DNA from: Anaerolineae bacterium
GTDB lineage: Bacteria > Chloroflexota > Anaerolineae > Anaerolineales > Villigracilaceae
DNA: 64,000 nucleotides
Direction of reading: 5' to 3'
Assembly (NCBI GenBank): GCA_017303655.1
Contig: JAFLCE010000002.1
Span: forward strand, 62,001 to 126,000
Shown: one piece after another, positions 33,816 to 43,194 of the stretch
Numbering within the stretch: position 1 is the first letter of the stretch
How the letters are laid out: each line of letters starts with the position of its first letter
The notes under the pieces: generated by a model
What the model was told of the DNA's origin: nothing
Seen by the model: the letters and a program-made list of their open reading frames with translations, nothing else
Databases searched by the model: none
Made by a program: the position numbers and the translations under genes

Positions 33816-34349
33816 ATGACAACCAAACTCCGCTTACTGCCCTACAAAGAATATAAGGGCGTTGAGAAAATCTATTCTGTTATCTTCTATTACCTGCCTG
33901 TTTTTGGCGAAATGTATCGCCGCCGCGTAGAGTTATGCCTCGACCAATGCAAAAGCGGGGACAGTATTCTTGAAGTTGGCTTCGGCAGCGGACTAACCTT
34001 CTTAAATCTGAATAAAAGATACAAGACCATTTTTGGTCTTGATTTGACCTATGATATAAATCTCGAACATCTAAAGTCTGCTGGGTTGTCTCCAGTGTTC
34101 AAGAAGATAAAACGTGTACTCAAACCTGGCGGGCAGATTATCTATGGGTTGCCGGTGGAATGTCCTTTCATGGTCTTTATGTTTCGCATGCTAGGATACA
34201 ACATCTGCGAACATAATTTCGCGATTGAGTTCGAAGTGATGCAAGCAGCCGAAAAGGTATTTAAGAAAATAAGTGTATATGCCATGAAAGCCTTCCCATC
34301 TTTCTTTGGAAATGTGTACGAATTCAGTCATTTTAAGAAGGCGGAGTAA
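33816..34349 (+). CDS. methyltransferase with apparent internal deletion
   Basis: A 177-residue protein. Motif I (ILEVGFGSGLTF) and the following GLDLTYDI are normal, as are KRVLKPGGQIIYGLPVE and the C-terminal half, but the roughly 45 residues that normally lie between them, holding motifs II-III, are missing: GLDLTYDI runs straight into NLEHLKSAGLSP. The frame is intact, so the deletion is in-frame. SAM binding or catalysis is probably impaired. It is either a decaying gene or an unusual reduced variant. Confidence 0.75.
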   Translation: MTTKLRLLPYKEYKGVEKIYSVIFYYLPVFGEMYRRRVELCLDQCKSGDSILEVGFGSGLTFLNLNKRYKTIFGLDLTYDINLEHLKSAGLSPVFKKIKRVLKPGGQIIYGLPVECPFMVFMFRMLGYNICEHNFAIEFEVMQAAEKVFKKISVYAMKAFPSFFGNVYEFSHFKKAE

Positions 34350-34351
34350 GC

Positions 34352-35095
34352 ATGGGAATCGAACGGCATAAAGATTTAATCGATATCAATCAGGAACTCT
34401 GGCATCGCAAGCCCATCTTACAGACGGTCTACACCGACCTGTATCGCACCATGCAAGGCTATCTTAGCAGCGCACCCGGAACGAACCTGGAGCTTGGTTC
34501 TGGCATGGGCACCATTCACGAAGTGATGTCAGACTGTCTGCGCACTGACCTCTTTCACTATCCCTGGTTGGATGCTGTGGAGAATGCTTATAGTTTATCT
34601 TTTGAAGACGGCTCTATCTCAAACCTGATGATGGTGGATGTGTTTCATCACTTGCGCTACCCCGGAAATGCCTTGGATGAATTTCTGCGCGTCCTGACAC
34701 CGGGTGGACGGCTCATTCTCATGGAGCCTGGTCTTGGGCTGATGGGTCGTATCATCTACGAATGGATGCACATCGAGCCAGTGGGCAAAGCCAACGATGT
34801 GAGATGGTTTGCCCCCGAAGGCTGGTCACCCAATGAAATGGACTATTACGCCGCACAGGGCAATGCCACTTGGATTTTCACTCGATCAAATTTTTCTGAG
34901 CAATTAGGATCATGGAAGATCGTGGAGATAAAAAGAATCGCGGCACTTGCCTATGCCGCTTCAGGTGGGTACTCTGGTCCACAGCTTTATCCAACCGTGG
35001 CTTACCCGCTCATTAAGTCGTTTGAGAAAGTATTACAACTTTTCCCCTCTATTTTCACAACACGCTTGATGGTAGTGCTAGAAAAGAAATCCTGA
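34352..35095 (+). CDS. class I SAM methyltransferase-like protein
   Basis: A 247-residue protein, 2 bp after the previous gene. Motif I NLELGSGMGTIH is near residue 45, then DLFHYPWLDAVENAYSLSFEDGSISNLMMVDVFHHL and RVLTPGGRLILMEPG. The C-terminal half (RWFAPEGWSPNEMDYYAAQGNATW) is specific and does not match an assigned family. Acceptor unknown. Its TGA stop lies inside the bidirectional terminator. Confidence 0.8.
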   Translation: MGIERHKDLIDINQELWHRKPILQTVYTDLYRTMQGYLSSAPGTNLELGSGMGTIHEVMSDCLRTDLFHYPWLDAVENAYSLSFEDGSISNLMMVDVFHHLRYPGNALDEFLRVLTPGGRLILMEPGLGLMGRIIYEWMHIEPVGKANDVRWFAPEGWSPNEMDYYAAQGNATWIFTRSNFSEQLGSWKIVEIKRIAALAYAASGGYSGPQLYPTVAYPLIKSFEKVLQLFPSIFTTRLMVVLEKKS

Positions 35096-35114
35096 AGTAG
35101 AACTTCAGGATTTC
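35086..35114. terminator. bidirectional terminator between convergent genes
   Basis: A perfect 12-bp inverted repeat, GAAATCCTGAAG (35086-35097) and its complement (35103-35114) with a 5-nt loop, between the ends of two convergent operons. A short A run precedes it and a T-rich tract follows, so it should stop transcription from either side. Confidence 0.88.
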
Positions 35115-35123
35115 TTGCTGTTA

Positions 35124-36764
35124 CTACCGCACCCGCTCATAGATGTGGATTTTCGGGTTGACCGCCGTCAGGCTGACCTGTGGCAAATAAGGCGGAAGTT
35201 CATAACTGAATTCTTTTAGTAAACGATAATTCTCCACATCATCATCCAGTAGGCGTAGGAAGAAATCACATTCCACCGGGGTGGTATCACAAATGGATGG
35301 AGTAAAGAAACGGTCATAGGTAAAACTATCGAGGACGAAATAATCCGTATCACGGTCGAGCAAGCCTTGCTCGGCTTTGTTGTATTCGATCCGCCCACCG
35401 GTTGGGACTTCATCCCCTTCCCACTCCACAAAATAGATTGGATAATTATGCGCACGCATAAATTGCTTTTTATCAATGCTCGGCGGATAGAGTGTATATT
35501 CAATACTTTTCTGATATCCACGCAGACTGTCTATATACTCCGTGGCAGGGATGCGAGCGTCGTTTAGAAATAGCAGGGAAATGCTCACAAGGCGTAAAGC
35601 GGAGTAGGTGATGCCCACAACCAACAGCGTGGTCAATACTGGGGCAACAAAGACCAGTTTCCGGTCTGAGGCGAGGCGCAGCACTTCATCCAAAAAGAAG
35701 ACGGAAAGGATCGCCATGAAGGGAATAAAGGGGATGAAGTATCTGCCTATGTAGTTGATCGAGATCATGAAAGGCAGGTCGAAGATGATCACCACCAATA
35801 GAAGAATACCGACCCATTGAGGCAGGGGTGAAGCGGAGCGAACGCCGAATTTTTCAAGCAGCCAACGCATAGCGAACCACGCATACGCAGCAAGGAAAAG
35901 ATAATAGCAAAATGTTCCAACGGCTCCTTCAAAGACCTGCCATTGCCCGAATAACCCAAGCTCGGAGCCTGAATTGAAACCATAGTTCGTAAGGTTTCTA
36001 AGCGCCGGGAAGACGCTGGAAAAATAATGGATGGGGTCGGTAAATGCGATCGGTGTTCCCAGCCCATACCCAATATAAGAGACCAAACCACCGAGAATCA
36101 ACACACCTGCCATAGAAAGCAACTGCGTTCGCAAGTTCTTCCAATTCAACGCCAGGTAGGCAAACACAGGAAGAATGATGAGACTTCCGCCGGTATATTT
36201 GCACGAAGCCGCCAGCCCAACCGCAAAAAAAGAAAGGTACAACCAGCGCAGCAATGAGGTCATTTGATATTTGACGACAAAGAACACGCACAAGATCGTA
36301 AAGAACTGCAAATACAAATCGTTATGAGCAAAACGTCCGTTCGTTGCTGCCTCAGCACTAACCACATACAACAATCCCGCCAATACTGCATATCGTTTTC
36401 GCGCACCCAATGTGCGGGCAAGATAATAGATCAACACACCTGCCACAGCGCCTAGAAATGCTGAAAAAGAACGTGCTGCTACAATAAATGCAAAGGTCTC
36501 ACGCCCCAAGCCATACGTCACCCAACCGATCAGATACATCACATACTTTGGTAACGAGGGATAGTTATAGTCGGGCTCAGTGACATCGAATTGCATATAT
36601 CCACCCAATGCCATATCCACACGCCAGACTAATTCATCGGGGTTCCATAAGGCAGGCGCGCCCCAGCTAATTCCTGGCAAGGATGCTGCCAGAAAAAGTG
36701 CGAAAAGAAAAAGCGGCAGTAAAAATTCATACCGCGAGAAAAATGAATTGATTTTATTTTGCAT
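35124..36764 (-). CDS. GT39/ArnT-like membrane glycosyltransferase
   Basis: A 546-residue protein with about 11 helices followed by a soluble end (about 390-546). The N-terminal loop PALWNPDELVWRVDMALGG carries the acidic residues that bind divalent metal and lipid-phosphate sugar in GT-C enzymes, and AEAATNGRFAHNDLYLQ resembles the second loop motif of the PMT/ArnT family. It likely moves a sugar from a polyprenyl carrier to an extracytoplasmic acceptor. The start overlaps the stop of the next gene by one base (TAATG). Confidence 0.78.
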   Translation of the reverse strand: MQNKINSFFSRYEFLLPLFLFALFLAASLPGISWGAPALWNPDELVWRVDMALGGYMQFDVTEPDYNYPSLPKYVMYLIGWVTYGLGRETFAFIVAARSFSAFLGAVAGVLIYYLARTLGARKRYAVLAGLLYVVSAEAATNGRFAHNDLYLQFFTILCVFFVVKYQMTSLLRWLYLSFFAVGLAASCKYTGGSLIILPVFAYLALNWKNLRTQLLSMAGVLILGGLVSYIGYGLGTPIAFTDPIHYFSSVFPALRNLTNYGFNSGSELGLFGQWQVFEGAVGTFCYYLFLAAYAWFAMRWLLEKFGVRSASPLPQWVGILLLVVIIFDLPFMISINYIGRYFIPFIPFMAILSVFFLDEVLRLASDRKLVFVAPVLTTLLVVGITYSALRLVSISLLFLNDARIPATEYIDSLRGYQKSIEYTLYPPSIDKKQFMRAHNYPIYFVEWEGDEVPTGGRIEYNKAEQGLLDRDTDYFVLDSFTYDRFFTPSICDTTPVECDFFLRLLDDDVENYRLLKEFSYELPPYLPQVSLTAVNPKIHIYERVR

Positions 36765-37651
36765 TAACGTTTCTCTTTATTACCTGAACGTCTTTCGATC
36801 TTCATCTGCAAGGTCTGAAGACGCTGCGCTCCAAACGGCTCACGCGCAATCACATAAATGAGCGTGACCGCATCCACATCGTCTTTGCCGGTCTTGAACT
36901 CCGGGCGGATTCCGTCCTTCGCCTTGTGGAACTCCTCTATCAATCGCTCCAACACCGTAAACTCAACTTTCACAAAATTCGACTCAAAAACATGTTTGTA
37001 ATCATTCAGACGATAGCGATTCAAGTTACTGGTAGGGTTGAGAAAATTCCTCCAAACATTCTCTGAATACTTTAACATCTCGAACGGATATTTGAAGAAA
37101 TGATCGCGCAGGTCCACAAAGTGTAAGTGGGTGCCGCCGGGCGCGGTGAGCTTTGCCAGCGCATTCGTGATGCCCGGTACATCGTCCAGATGCTCGAAGA
37201 CTGAGGTGCTGAGGATGACATCTGCCTGCGCGACCTGCCTTTGGATAGATTCCTCGCGGATGTCGCCGTGCAACAAGGTAATGAATTCGCCTCGCGGCTG
37301 GACCTCGTCCTGCTCCACTTTCAGGTAGCTTCCATACTCTGAAAACAGTTCCCCATTACGTTCCGTATCTAATAGCACGAAATGATCGCACAAGATTACA
37401 TGTGCTGCGCCGCGTTTGAGCAGATCCACGCCGACGGCGAAACGACCGCCATAGCCGAAGACCAGCACACGCTTCCCCGTAATGGATTCACCCAACTCAG
37501 ATAACGTCTCGACATAACGTTGAGACGCCGCAAATGGGTCAGTGGATTCCAAGCCGGGTTTGATGATCCAGCGGCGTTTGAGAAGGAAGCGAGCAAGTCC
37601 TTCTGGCATGAAGTGACGAATGAGACGAAGGAGAAGGTAACGAAGGTTCAT
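36764..37651 (-). CDS. class I methyltransferase-like protein
   Basis: About 295 residues from an ATG at 37651 (a TTG at 37669 lies inside a hairpin). A weak motif I is seen as VLVFGYGGRFAVGVDLLK near residue 65, with AQADVILSTSVFEHLDDVPG and APGGTHLHFVDLRDHFF as later strands. Motif I departs from the usual G-x-G-x-G, so the SAM pocket may differ. Substrate unknown. It is coupled to the GT39-like gene by a TAATG overlap. Confidence 0.65.
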   Translation of the reverse strand: MNLRYLLLRLIRHFMPEGLARFLLKRRWIIKPGLESTDPFAASQRYVETLSELGESITGKRVLVFGYGGRFAVGVDLLKRGAAHVILCDHFVLLDTERNGELFSEYGSYLKVEQDEVQPRGEFITLLHGDIREESIQRQVAQADVILSTSVFEHLDDVPGITNALAKLTAPGGTHLHFVDLRDHFFKYPFEMLKYSENVWRNFLNPTSNLNRYRLNDYKHVFESNFVKVEFTVLERLIEEFHKAKDGIRPEFKTGKDDVDAVTLIYVIAREPFGAQRLQTLQMKIERRSGNKEKR

Positions 37652-37692
37652 AGGGTATAAATTTTGCAAGATTTATCTTGCTTGAGGGTAGT

Positions 37693-39807
37693 TTAATTCC
37701 TCGGTGGGATGTATTGCGAGCAGTCATCTGGTACAGGTTTGGGAATAAGCAGCATCACGTTGACTTCCTTGTACGTCTGTACTTCCTGATAATAGCACAG
37801 CACCGGGATGGAGACCCAGTTGACCCAAGCGTTGTTTTCCTCGCCGAATTCGAAGGTGCTATCTTTGACTGGTGTGCGCAATGGCTCGACGACAATGAGC
37901 GAAAAACGTTGAGAGGTGATGTCTCGATAAAAAGACTCGTAATATTCATAGTTAGTACTGAGCGCTTCGTTCATCAGGATCTTTTTTTCGTATTCCCCTA
38001 CAAAGGGAATATCCTTGATATAGCCGAAGGTCAGCAATTGGCGCTGGTCGATGAACAACACCTCGCCAAATTCTTTTGAATAGGTTGCCGCTTCCTGAAT
38101 TTCGATCAAGGCTTCGTCAATGGTGGCGGTATCTGGGAGCATATCGAGAAAACGTTTTTCTGTATTATCGGTCAAAACAAGCAAGATTTCCAACTCGTCA
38201 CCATAATTGCGAGAGCGGAGTTGTGACAAGGGCGTAACAGCGGGGACAACCAATCCCACAATGAGAACAAGGCGGGGCCAAAGCGGCATCTCATTCTTCA
38301 TGACCACATCTTTACCACCATTCACCCAGGCAATGAAGACGGTGAATGCCATGCCGATCAAGAACATATCCATGTTATGTAAATCGCCGCCACCGCCGAT
38401 CTTGGTGCTGGCAACCAGCCCAACGACGAGGAAGGCAAGCAAAGGAGCAACAATGGCAAGTTTCTGCCAGAGATTCAACGTCCATTTTTGGGAAGCAGAA
38501 AGCCAAACCAAAAGAATAACAATCGGCAACACCGCGATCACCAAGCCAAGCAAAATGCCGGTTTCATATGTGGGGTTTGGAAGCAGGCGATACCACAACA
38601 AAGGTTGATCCGTAACCGCATAAGCGACAAATTCAGAGGTTACGCCGGTGCTTGCGATCTGCTCGGTGACTTCGGTCACATCTGCGGGAACGGTTGCAAT
38701 GTTTAGGAGCGGCATAAGTTTCGGGAGGGTGAATCCCCCAAAGACGCCAGACGCGCCTAAAGCGATGGCTTGAATCCAATGGGCTCGATCCAGCTTTCCG
38801 TTAATGAGGGAAGCGCCTGCCAACTCCAGCATCCCGATCCATAGACCGGGAGCAAACATCCAGGTGAAGCGACTCAACTGGGCATAATATCCCGCATAAA
38901 TAATGATTGGAATGGCAATCCATAACGGTTTGCGCCACGCGAAAATGGTAAGTGCGGCAGCAAGTACGAGCGGTGTGTGGATGGGTCCCTGGCGCAAAAA
39001 GAGAAAGACCCAGAGCATCATCAACATCCAGATGCGTACATTTTTATCGGCAACGATGTAAGCAGCAAGACCCACAAAAAAATATGGCAGGATGAGAGTT
39101 AGCCCGATCCATAAGCGCACGGCTTCAATGGTGACGGTGGGGATCAGGAAAGGCAAACCACCCACGAACATGCGGCTTCTATCAAGCAGAACGTACACAT
39201 CTTCATCGGGTCTTAGTCCATAACGTTCGCGACCAAACATCATCGAATAATCCCACATACGATTGCCTTCAGACCAACCCATCGAGAACGGATAATCGAT
39301 GACACCTTGGAGAGAGATCGCAATCGTGAACACGCTTGATGTAAGGATCAAGGACGCAAGAAACGATTTCCATTCGATCAATAAATTATTGCGAGTGAGG
39401 AAAGATGAAACAAGAAAGATGGTCAACGCCCAAAGCATGGCGCGAAAATAAAAACCATCAAATACAATGCCCCACATGGTGCGTTGCAAGAACCATGCTG
39501 GAAACACTAAAACAAAGAACACCAACACCCAGCGCAAAAATGACAACCGGCTGCGCATACGAATGAAAGACTGCGTCCCTTGTTCAAAACGTTCGGGGCG
39601 CAATAATGCAAATGCGACGCCTATAATGAAAGCCGCACATAACAAAACATATAACAAAAACAGCACGAACCAGCGCGGCGAAAAATGCCCGATGGCTGTG
39701 CCCGTGCCCCAGGCGACATAAAAGAATTCAATACACGCTTTGACCACCACCCACACGGTGACAGTCATTGCTATGATCTTTATCCACTCGATGGACGAAC
39801 GCTTCAT
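37693..39807 (-). CDS. large membrane protein, GT-C-like
   Basis: A 704-residue protein with 13-14 hydrophobic helices and an extracytoplasmic C-terminal domain (about 530-704) that ends CSQYIPPRN. The first loop carries FYVAWGTGTAIGHFSPRW. The shape resembles GT-C transferases and the unnamed polytopic proteins common in Chloroflexota glycan loci. Function not assigned. The ATG at 39807 is preferred over a GTG one codon earlier. A short GCAAGAT/ATCTTGC hairpin (37666-37681) lies after its stop. Confidence 0.65.
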   Translation of the reverse strand: MKRSSIEWIKIIAMTVTVWVVVKACIEFFYVAWGTGTAIGHFSPRWFVLFLLYVLLCAAFIIGVAFALLRPERFEQGTQSFIRMRSRLSFLRWVLVFFVLVFPAWFLQRTMWGIVFDGFYFRAMLWALTIFLVSSFLTRNNLLIEWKSFLASLILTSSVFTIAISLQGVIDYPFSMGWSEGNRMWDYSMMFGRERYGLRPDEDVYVLLDRSRMFVGGLPFLIPTVTIEAVRLWIGLTLILPYFFVGLAAYIVADKNVRIWMLMMLWVFLFLRQGPIHTPLVLAAALTIFAWRKPLWIAIPIIIYAGYYAQLSRFTWMFAPGLWIGMLELAGASLINGKLDRAHWIQAIALGASGVFGGFTLPKLMPLLNIATVPADVTEVTEQIASTGVTSEFVAYAVTDQPLLWYRLLPNPTYETGILLGLVIAVLPIVILLVWLSASQKWTLNLWQKLAIVAPLLAFLVVGLVASTKIGGGGDLHNMDMFLIGMAFTVFIAWVNGGKDVVMKNEMPLWPRLVLIVGLVVPAVTPLSQLRSRNYGDELEILLVLTDNTEKRFLDMLPDTATIDEALIEIQEAATYSKEFGEVLFIDQRQLLTFGYIKDIPFVGEYEKKILMNEALSTNYEYYESFYRDITSQRFSLIVVEPLRTPVKDSTFEFGEENNAWVNWVSIPVLCYYQEVQTYKEVNVMLLIPKPVPDDCSQYIPPRN

Positions 39808-39839
39808 CACTTAACCTTTGCCTGTTTGCGCAATCTGAC

Positions 39840-40985
39840 CTATTTTTCGCTGAGACCTTTTTCGATCACCAGCAGATAGGCTTCACACATGCGGTCTGTT
39901 GTATAAGAACTCAAGACTCTCTCTCTTGCCGCCGCTCCCATACGTTCACGGTCTGCGGGCGAGCGCAGCAATTGTAATATAGCCTGCGCCAACTCCACTG
40001 GAGACTCAAGCGGCACTAACAATCCATGTTCGCCCGGTTGGACGACTTCATCCACACCTTCCACTCGTGTCGCTATGACGGGCAAACCTGCCATCATACC
40101 TTCGAGCAGCGCCATAGGCAATCCTTCCCACCGTGAAGGCAGGACAAACACATCTGAAGCAGCAAGCAATTCAGGAATCTCATCCCATTGCCCGAGTAGT
40201 TTGACCTTGTTTTGCAAATCTAATGTTTCAATTTGAGCTTGAAGCTGATCGTGTAATGGTCCCGCACCGCAGATTCCGACCATAGCGCGAGAGTCTTCTT
40301 TTGCCACGATCGACATGGCTTCTACGAGGAATTCATGTCCTTTTTCATAAACTAAACGTCCCACTGCCACGAAAAAGACTTCCTCTTTTTTCAAGCCGAT
40401 CTTTTCACGCACAGACTCACGGTCAATGTGAGCCACATCAAAAGGCATAATGGCATTGTAAATGGTCGTGATGTGCTCCGGCTTAACACCAACTTCAATA
40501 GCGTTATTACGAGTCCGCGCCGAGGATGCCACGAGCGTTTGAATCACACCACGATTGACGAGAAAAGTATGCAGATTCTCGCGCCATTTGGACATACCGC
40601 GAATCTCACCGAGATGAGTCCCTACGCGAGAGCGAATCCCAGCCAGTTTGGCGAGCGGGAGTCCCAATACGTTGCTGTCATGTGTAAAAGTGATGATGGC
40701 GTCGAACTTCCCATTTTTGAGAATACGCCACAACTTTAGCAATCCTTGAATCAGTTTAGGTAAACTACGAAGTCCACCTGCTTTTTTATCAAAAGCTTCA
40801 AGGTTGTAAATTTCAAAAGGATAGGTCTTCGTCCATTTTTCGTATAGGTTGTCGCGGTCGTAGAAAAAGACAGCGGTTACTTTATGTCCGCAAGATTGGA
40901 ACCATAACGCCTGTTCCAGTAATAGCTTTTGTGCTCCACCCACTGCCATTTGTGTGCCGAGCAAGATGATGGAATAGGAGTTCAT
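39840..40985 (-). CDS. GT4-family glycosyltransferase
   Basis: A 381-residue GT-B enzyme. The N-terminal half starts SIILLGTQMAVGGAQKLLLEQALW, the motif seen in GT4 proteins. VAVGRLVYEKGHEFLVEA and LPSRWEGLPMALLEGMMAGLPVIATRVEG near 285-310 give the donor site with its conserved acidic helix. It overlaps the upstream GT4 gene by 4 bp, so two consecutive additions may be made from one mRNA. Donor unknown. Confidence 0.9.
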   Translation of the reverse strand: MNSYSIILLGTQMAVGGAQKLLLEQALWFQSCGHKVTAVFFYDRDNLYEKWTKTYPFEIYNLEAFDKKAGGLRSLPKLIQGLLKLWRILKNGKFDAIITFTHDSNVLGLPLAKLAGIRSRVGTHLGEIRGMSKWRENLHTFLVNRGVIQTLVASSARTRNNAIEVGVKPEHITTIYNAIMPFDVAHIDRESVREKIGLKKEEVFFVAVGRLVYEKGHEFLVEAMSIVAKEDSRAMVGICGAGPLHDQLQAQIETLDLQNKVKLLGQWDEIPELLAASDVFVLPSRWEGLPMALLEGMMAGLPVIATRVEGVDEVVQPGEHGLLVPLESPVELAQAILQLLRSPADRERMGAAARERVLSSYTTDRMCEAYLLVIEKGLSEK

Positions 40986-42070
40986 GTCTTTCCCGCCAGA
41001 ACTTGTTTAAAGAACGCCAGCCGTTTCTGTTCTTTCTTACGCTGGTCAAGGTATGGACCAACCACATTCAAGTCCACCCGTTTGCCCATCATACGATAGG
41101 CAAAATCACGGATCTCTTCCGCGTGGCTAACAACATTATCTTCTGTATTAGGAATGCGGAGGATAGTATCTACTTGCACATCGTTCAAATCCGTATCGCG
41201 AAAAGCGATCAGCACGGGAATGCCAAAGGTCAATGCCTCGCGGACTTTCAATGCCGAGGCTTCGTGCATCTTGTTGCGGTGAAAAGCCAGAGTTCCGCAA
41301 GCCAAATCGGTTCCCGACAAAACCTCTTTCACTTGTTGAGAATTCAAAAAGCCGTGCAGCTTCACATTTGCAGGGACGCCCCCATCCACATCGCTGGGTC
41401 CGTAGCCGACAATGTTGACAGTGATATCAGAATACAGTTTTGCAAATTCGATCAGCTTATCCACACCATGCCAGCTCATGCCTGGTGTGCCGACCAGAGT
41501 CAATACAGGGTGTGCATTTTTTGGTGCAGGTAGAATTTCCACATCGGTCAAGTCCACACCATTGGCAACCACACACACGGGCTTGTCATGTCGGGGCACG
41601 AGGATATCCACCAATTCATAGGAGGGAGAAACAACTCCCGAAGCGGGACCAAACGTCAGCTTGCGGGTGAGGCGGTTCATCCAATAGAAGAAAGCACCTT
41701 TTTTTCGGTATTCATCCACATCATTGGAATTCGTATCCACCACCACAGGCGCTATCTTGTGAATCTTATGCAGTGGATAGGAATACAACCCAAAGCGCAG
41801 ATAGATGATATCCGGTTGATATTCGCGGACAGCCTTCAACATACGCTTCAAACTTAACGCACGATTTGATTCGCGTTTCAGGAGGTTGGTCTTTGCATCG
41901 AAGAGGAATTGACGTTCTTCAGGGAAGGGGATTTCGTCAGGAGTCAGGCTGAATAAAGTGACTTCATGCCCTTGTTCGCGCCACAGTTTGACATGTGTGC
42001 GAATCTTTTTCCCAACCCCGCCATGCATGATCTCTGGGGCAATGTGAATGGTGACGTAGGCAATACGCAT
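40982..42070 (-). CDS. GT4-family glycosyltransferase
   Basis: A 362-residue GT-B enzyme. HIAPEIMHGGVGKKIRTHVKLWREQGHEVTL starts it. ASALKVREALTFGIPVLIAF near 285-305 is the acidic-helix region; the usual E-x7-E is partly changed, so activity is likely but donor binding may differ. TAATG coupling to the amidotransferase gene upstream and ATGA to the next GT4 downstream place it inside the run 39840-44569. Confidence 0.85.
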   Translation of the reverse strand: MRIAYVTIHIAPEIMHGGVGKKIRTHVKLWREQGHEVTLFSLTPDEIPFPEERQFLFDAKTNLLKRESNRALSLKRMLKAVREYQPDIIYLRFGLYSYPLHKIHKIAPVVVDTNSNDVDEYRKKGAFFYWMNRLTRKLTFGPASGVVSPSYELVDILVPRHDKPVCVVANGVDLTDVEILPAPKNAHPVLTLVGTPGMSWHGVDKLIEFAKLYSDITVNIVGYGPSDVDGGVPANVKLHGFLNSQQVKEVLSGTDLACGTLAFHRNKMHEASALKVREALTFGIPVLIAFRDTDLNDVQVDTILRIPNTEDNVVSHAEEIRDFAYRMMGKRVDLNVVGPYLDQRKKEQKRLAFFKQVLAGKT

Positions 42071-43194
42071 TACTTAAACCAACTCACAACTTTCTTTGCA
42101 AATGGAACAAGTTTTAACATAAACGGCTGGCGCATGAACTGACCATAGGAGGGATAATCCCAATAGCTCTTCTTAGGTGCATTCATAATGGCAGTAAATG
42201 AATCTTCGGTCAGCCCAAGTTTCTTCACGACATATTCACGATCTTCCTCTTGCATGGAAGGCGCATAGGTCGGCGACTTAATCTCTTCCAAGGCTTGTTC
42301 ACGAGTCATCTCGCCCGAACAAACCAGGCTGGAAACATGACAACGACGTTTGTCATAACCGAATTTTTCCGGCAGGATATATCCCTGATAGAAACGCGTA
42401 TAAATGGACTCGTAATGTTTTCCGCCGTAATATCGCCAGCCGAGTTCCTCTTGCAAAACTCGTAAGGCTTCTTTTTTGGTGAAGTTGACGTAGTCCAAAA
42501 TGGGCACACGCTTTTGTGTCAACATCCGGCGATAGTACGTGATGAAATCATAGTGCGGGAAGGATTTCAGAGGTCGTGTTCCAAATTGTTTCTTAACTTC
42601 GCGAATGTATTTCCAATCAAAATGTCCCTGCGACCAGGCACGCGGAAGGTGTGTTTCGGTGCGGATGTTGTTGCCCACAATCATATATTTGATCCCTAAT
42701 TTTTCCGCCATATTGCTCAGCGTGGAAAAGATGGCATGATCGCTGGGAATCTCCGAATCGGGAGTGGAAGCTTTCAGGAAGGAGACTTGCAAGTCTTTGA
42801 ACTCTTCCCAATCCAGCACTTCGGTATACAGATCAATGCCGAGGCGTTTGAGCGTCTCTTCGATATTTTTTACAGCAAGTTCTGAATCCCAGCCGTTATC
42901 AACGTGAATGGCAAGCGGGCGCAATCCCAATTTCTTGACGAGGTACGCCACATAGGTGCTATCCACGCCGCCGCTCACGCCAATCACACAATCATATTGT
43001 TTTCCGCGTCCGTCTTTACGAATTTGAGCGACCACCTGCTCAAGTTTTTTTCGTCCCGCTTCGCCTTCCAACACGTGTTCACGTACCAGACGATCATACG
43101 TATGGCAGTGATTGCAGACACCGTTTTCATCAAATGTTATTTCAGGGTCGCTAGTGTCCATGACACAACGCTTGCACATTCGGTATTCGGTCAT
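42070..43194 (-). CDS. N-acetyl sugar amidotransferase (PseA/WbpG type)
   Basis: A 374-residue PP-loop ATPase. The ATP loop SGGVDST is at 74-80 and two CxxC pairs near the N-terminus (C7, C10, C27, C30) form a likely zinc site. With HisH- and HisF-like partners, this family converts an acetamido group of a sugar to an acetamidino group, known for LPS and pseudaminic/legionaminic acid synthesis. The HisH and HisF genes are adjacent (43194-44569), so the complete system is present. TAATG couples it to the GT4 gene downstream. Confidence 0.9.
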   Translation of the reverse strand: MTEYRMCKRCVMDTSDPEITFDENGVCNHCHTYDRLVREHVLEGEAGRKKLEQVVAQIRKDGRGKQYDCVIGVSGGVDSTYVAYLVKKLGLRPLAIHVDNGWDSELAVKNIEETLKRLGIDLYTEVLDWEEFKDLQVSFLKASTPDSEIPSDHAIFSTLSNMAEKLGIKYMIVGNNIRTETHLPRAWSQGHFDWKYIREVKKQFGTRPLKSFPHYDFITYYRRMLTQKRVPILDYVNFTKKEALRVLQEELGWRYYGGKHYESIYTRFYQGYILPEKFGYDKRRCHVSSLVCSGEMTREQALEEIKSPTYAPSMQEEDREYVVKKLGLTEDSFTAIMNAPKKSYWDYPSYGQFMRQPFMLKLVPFAKKVVSWFK

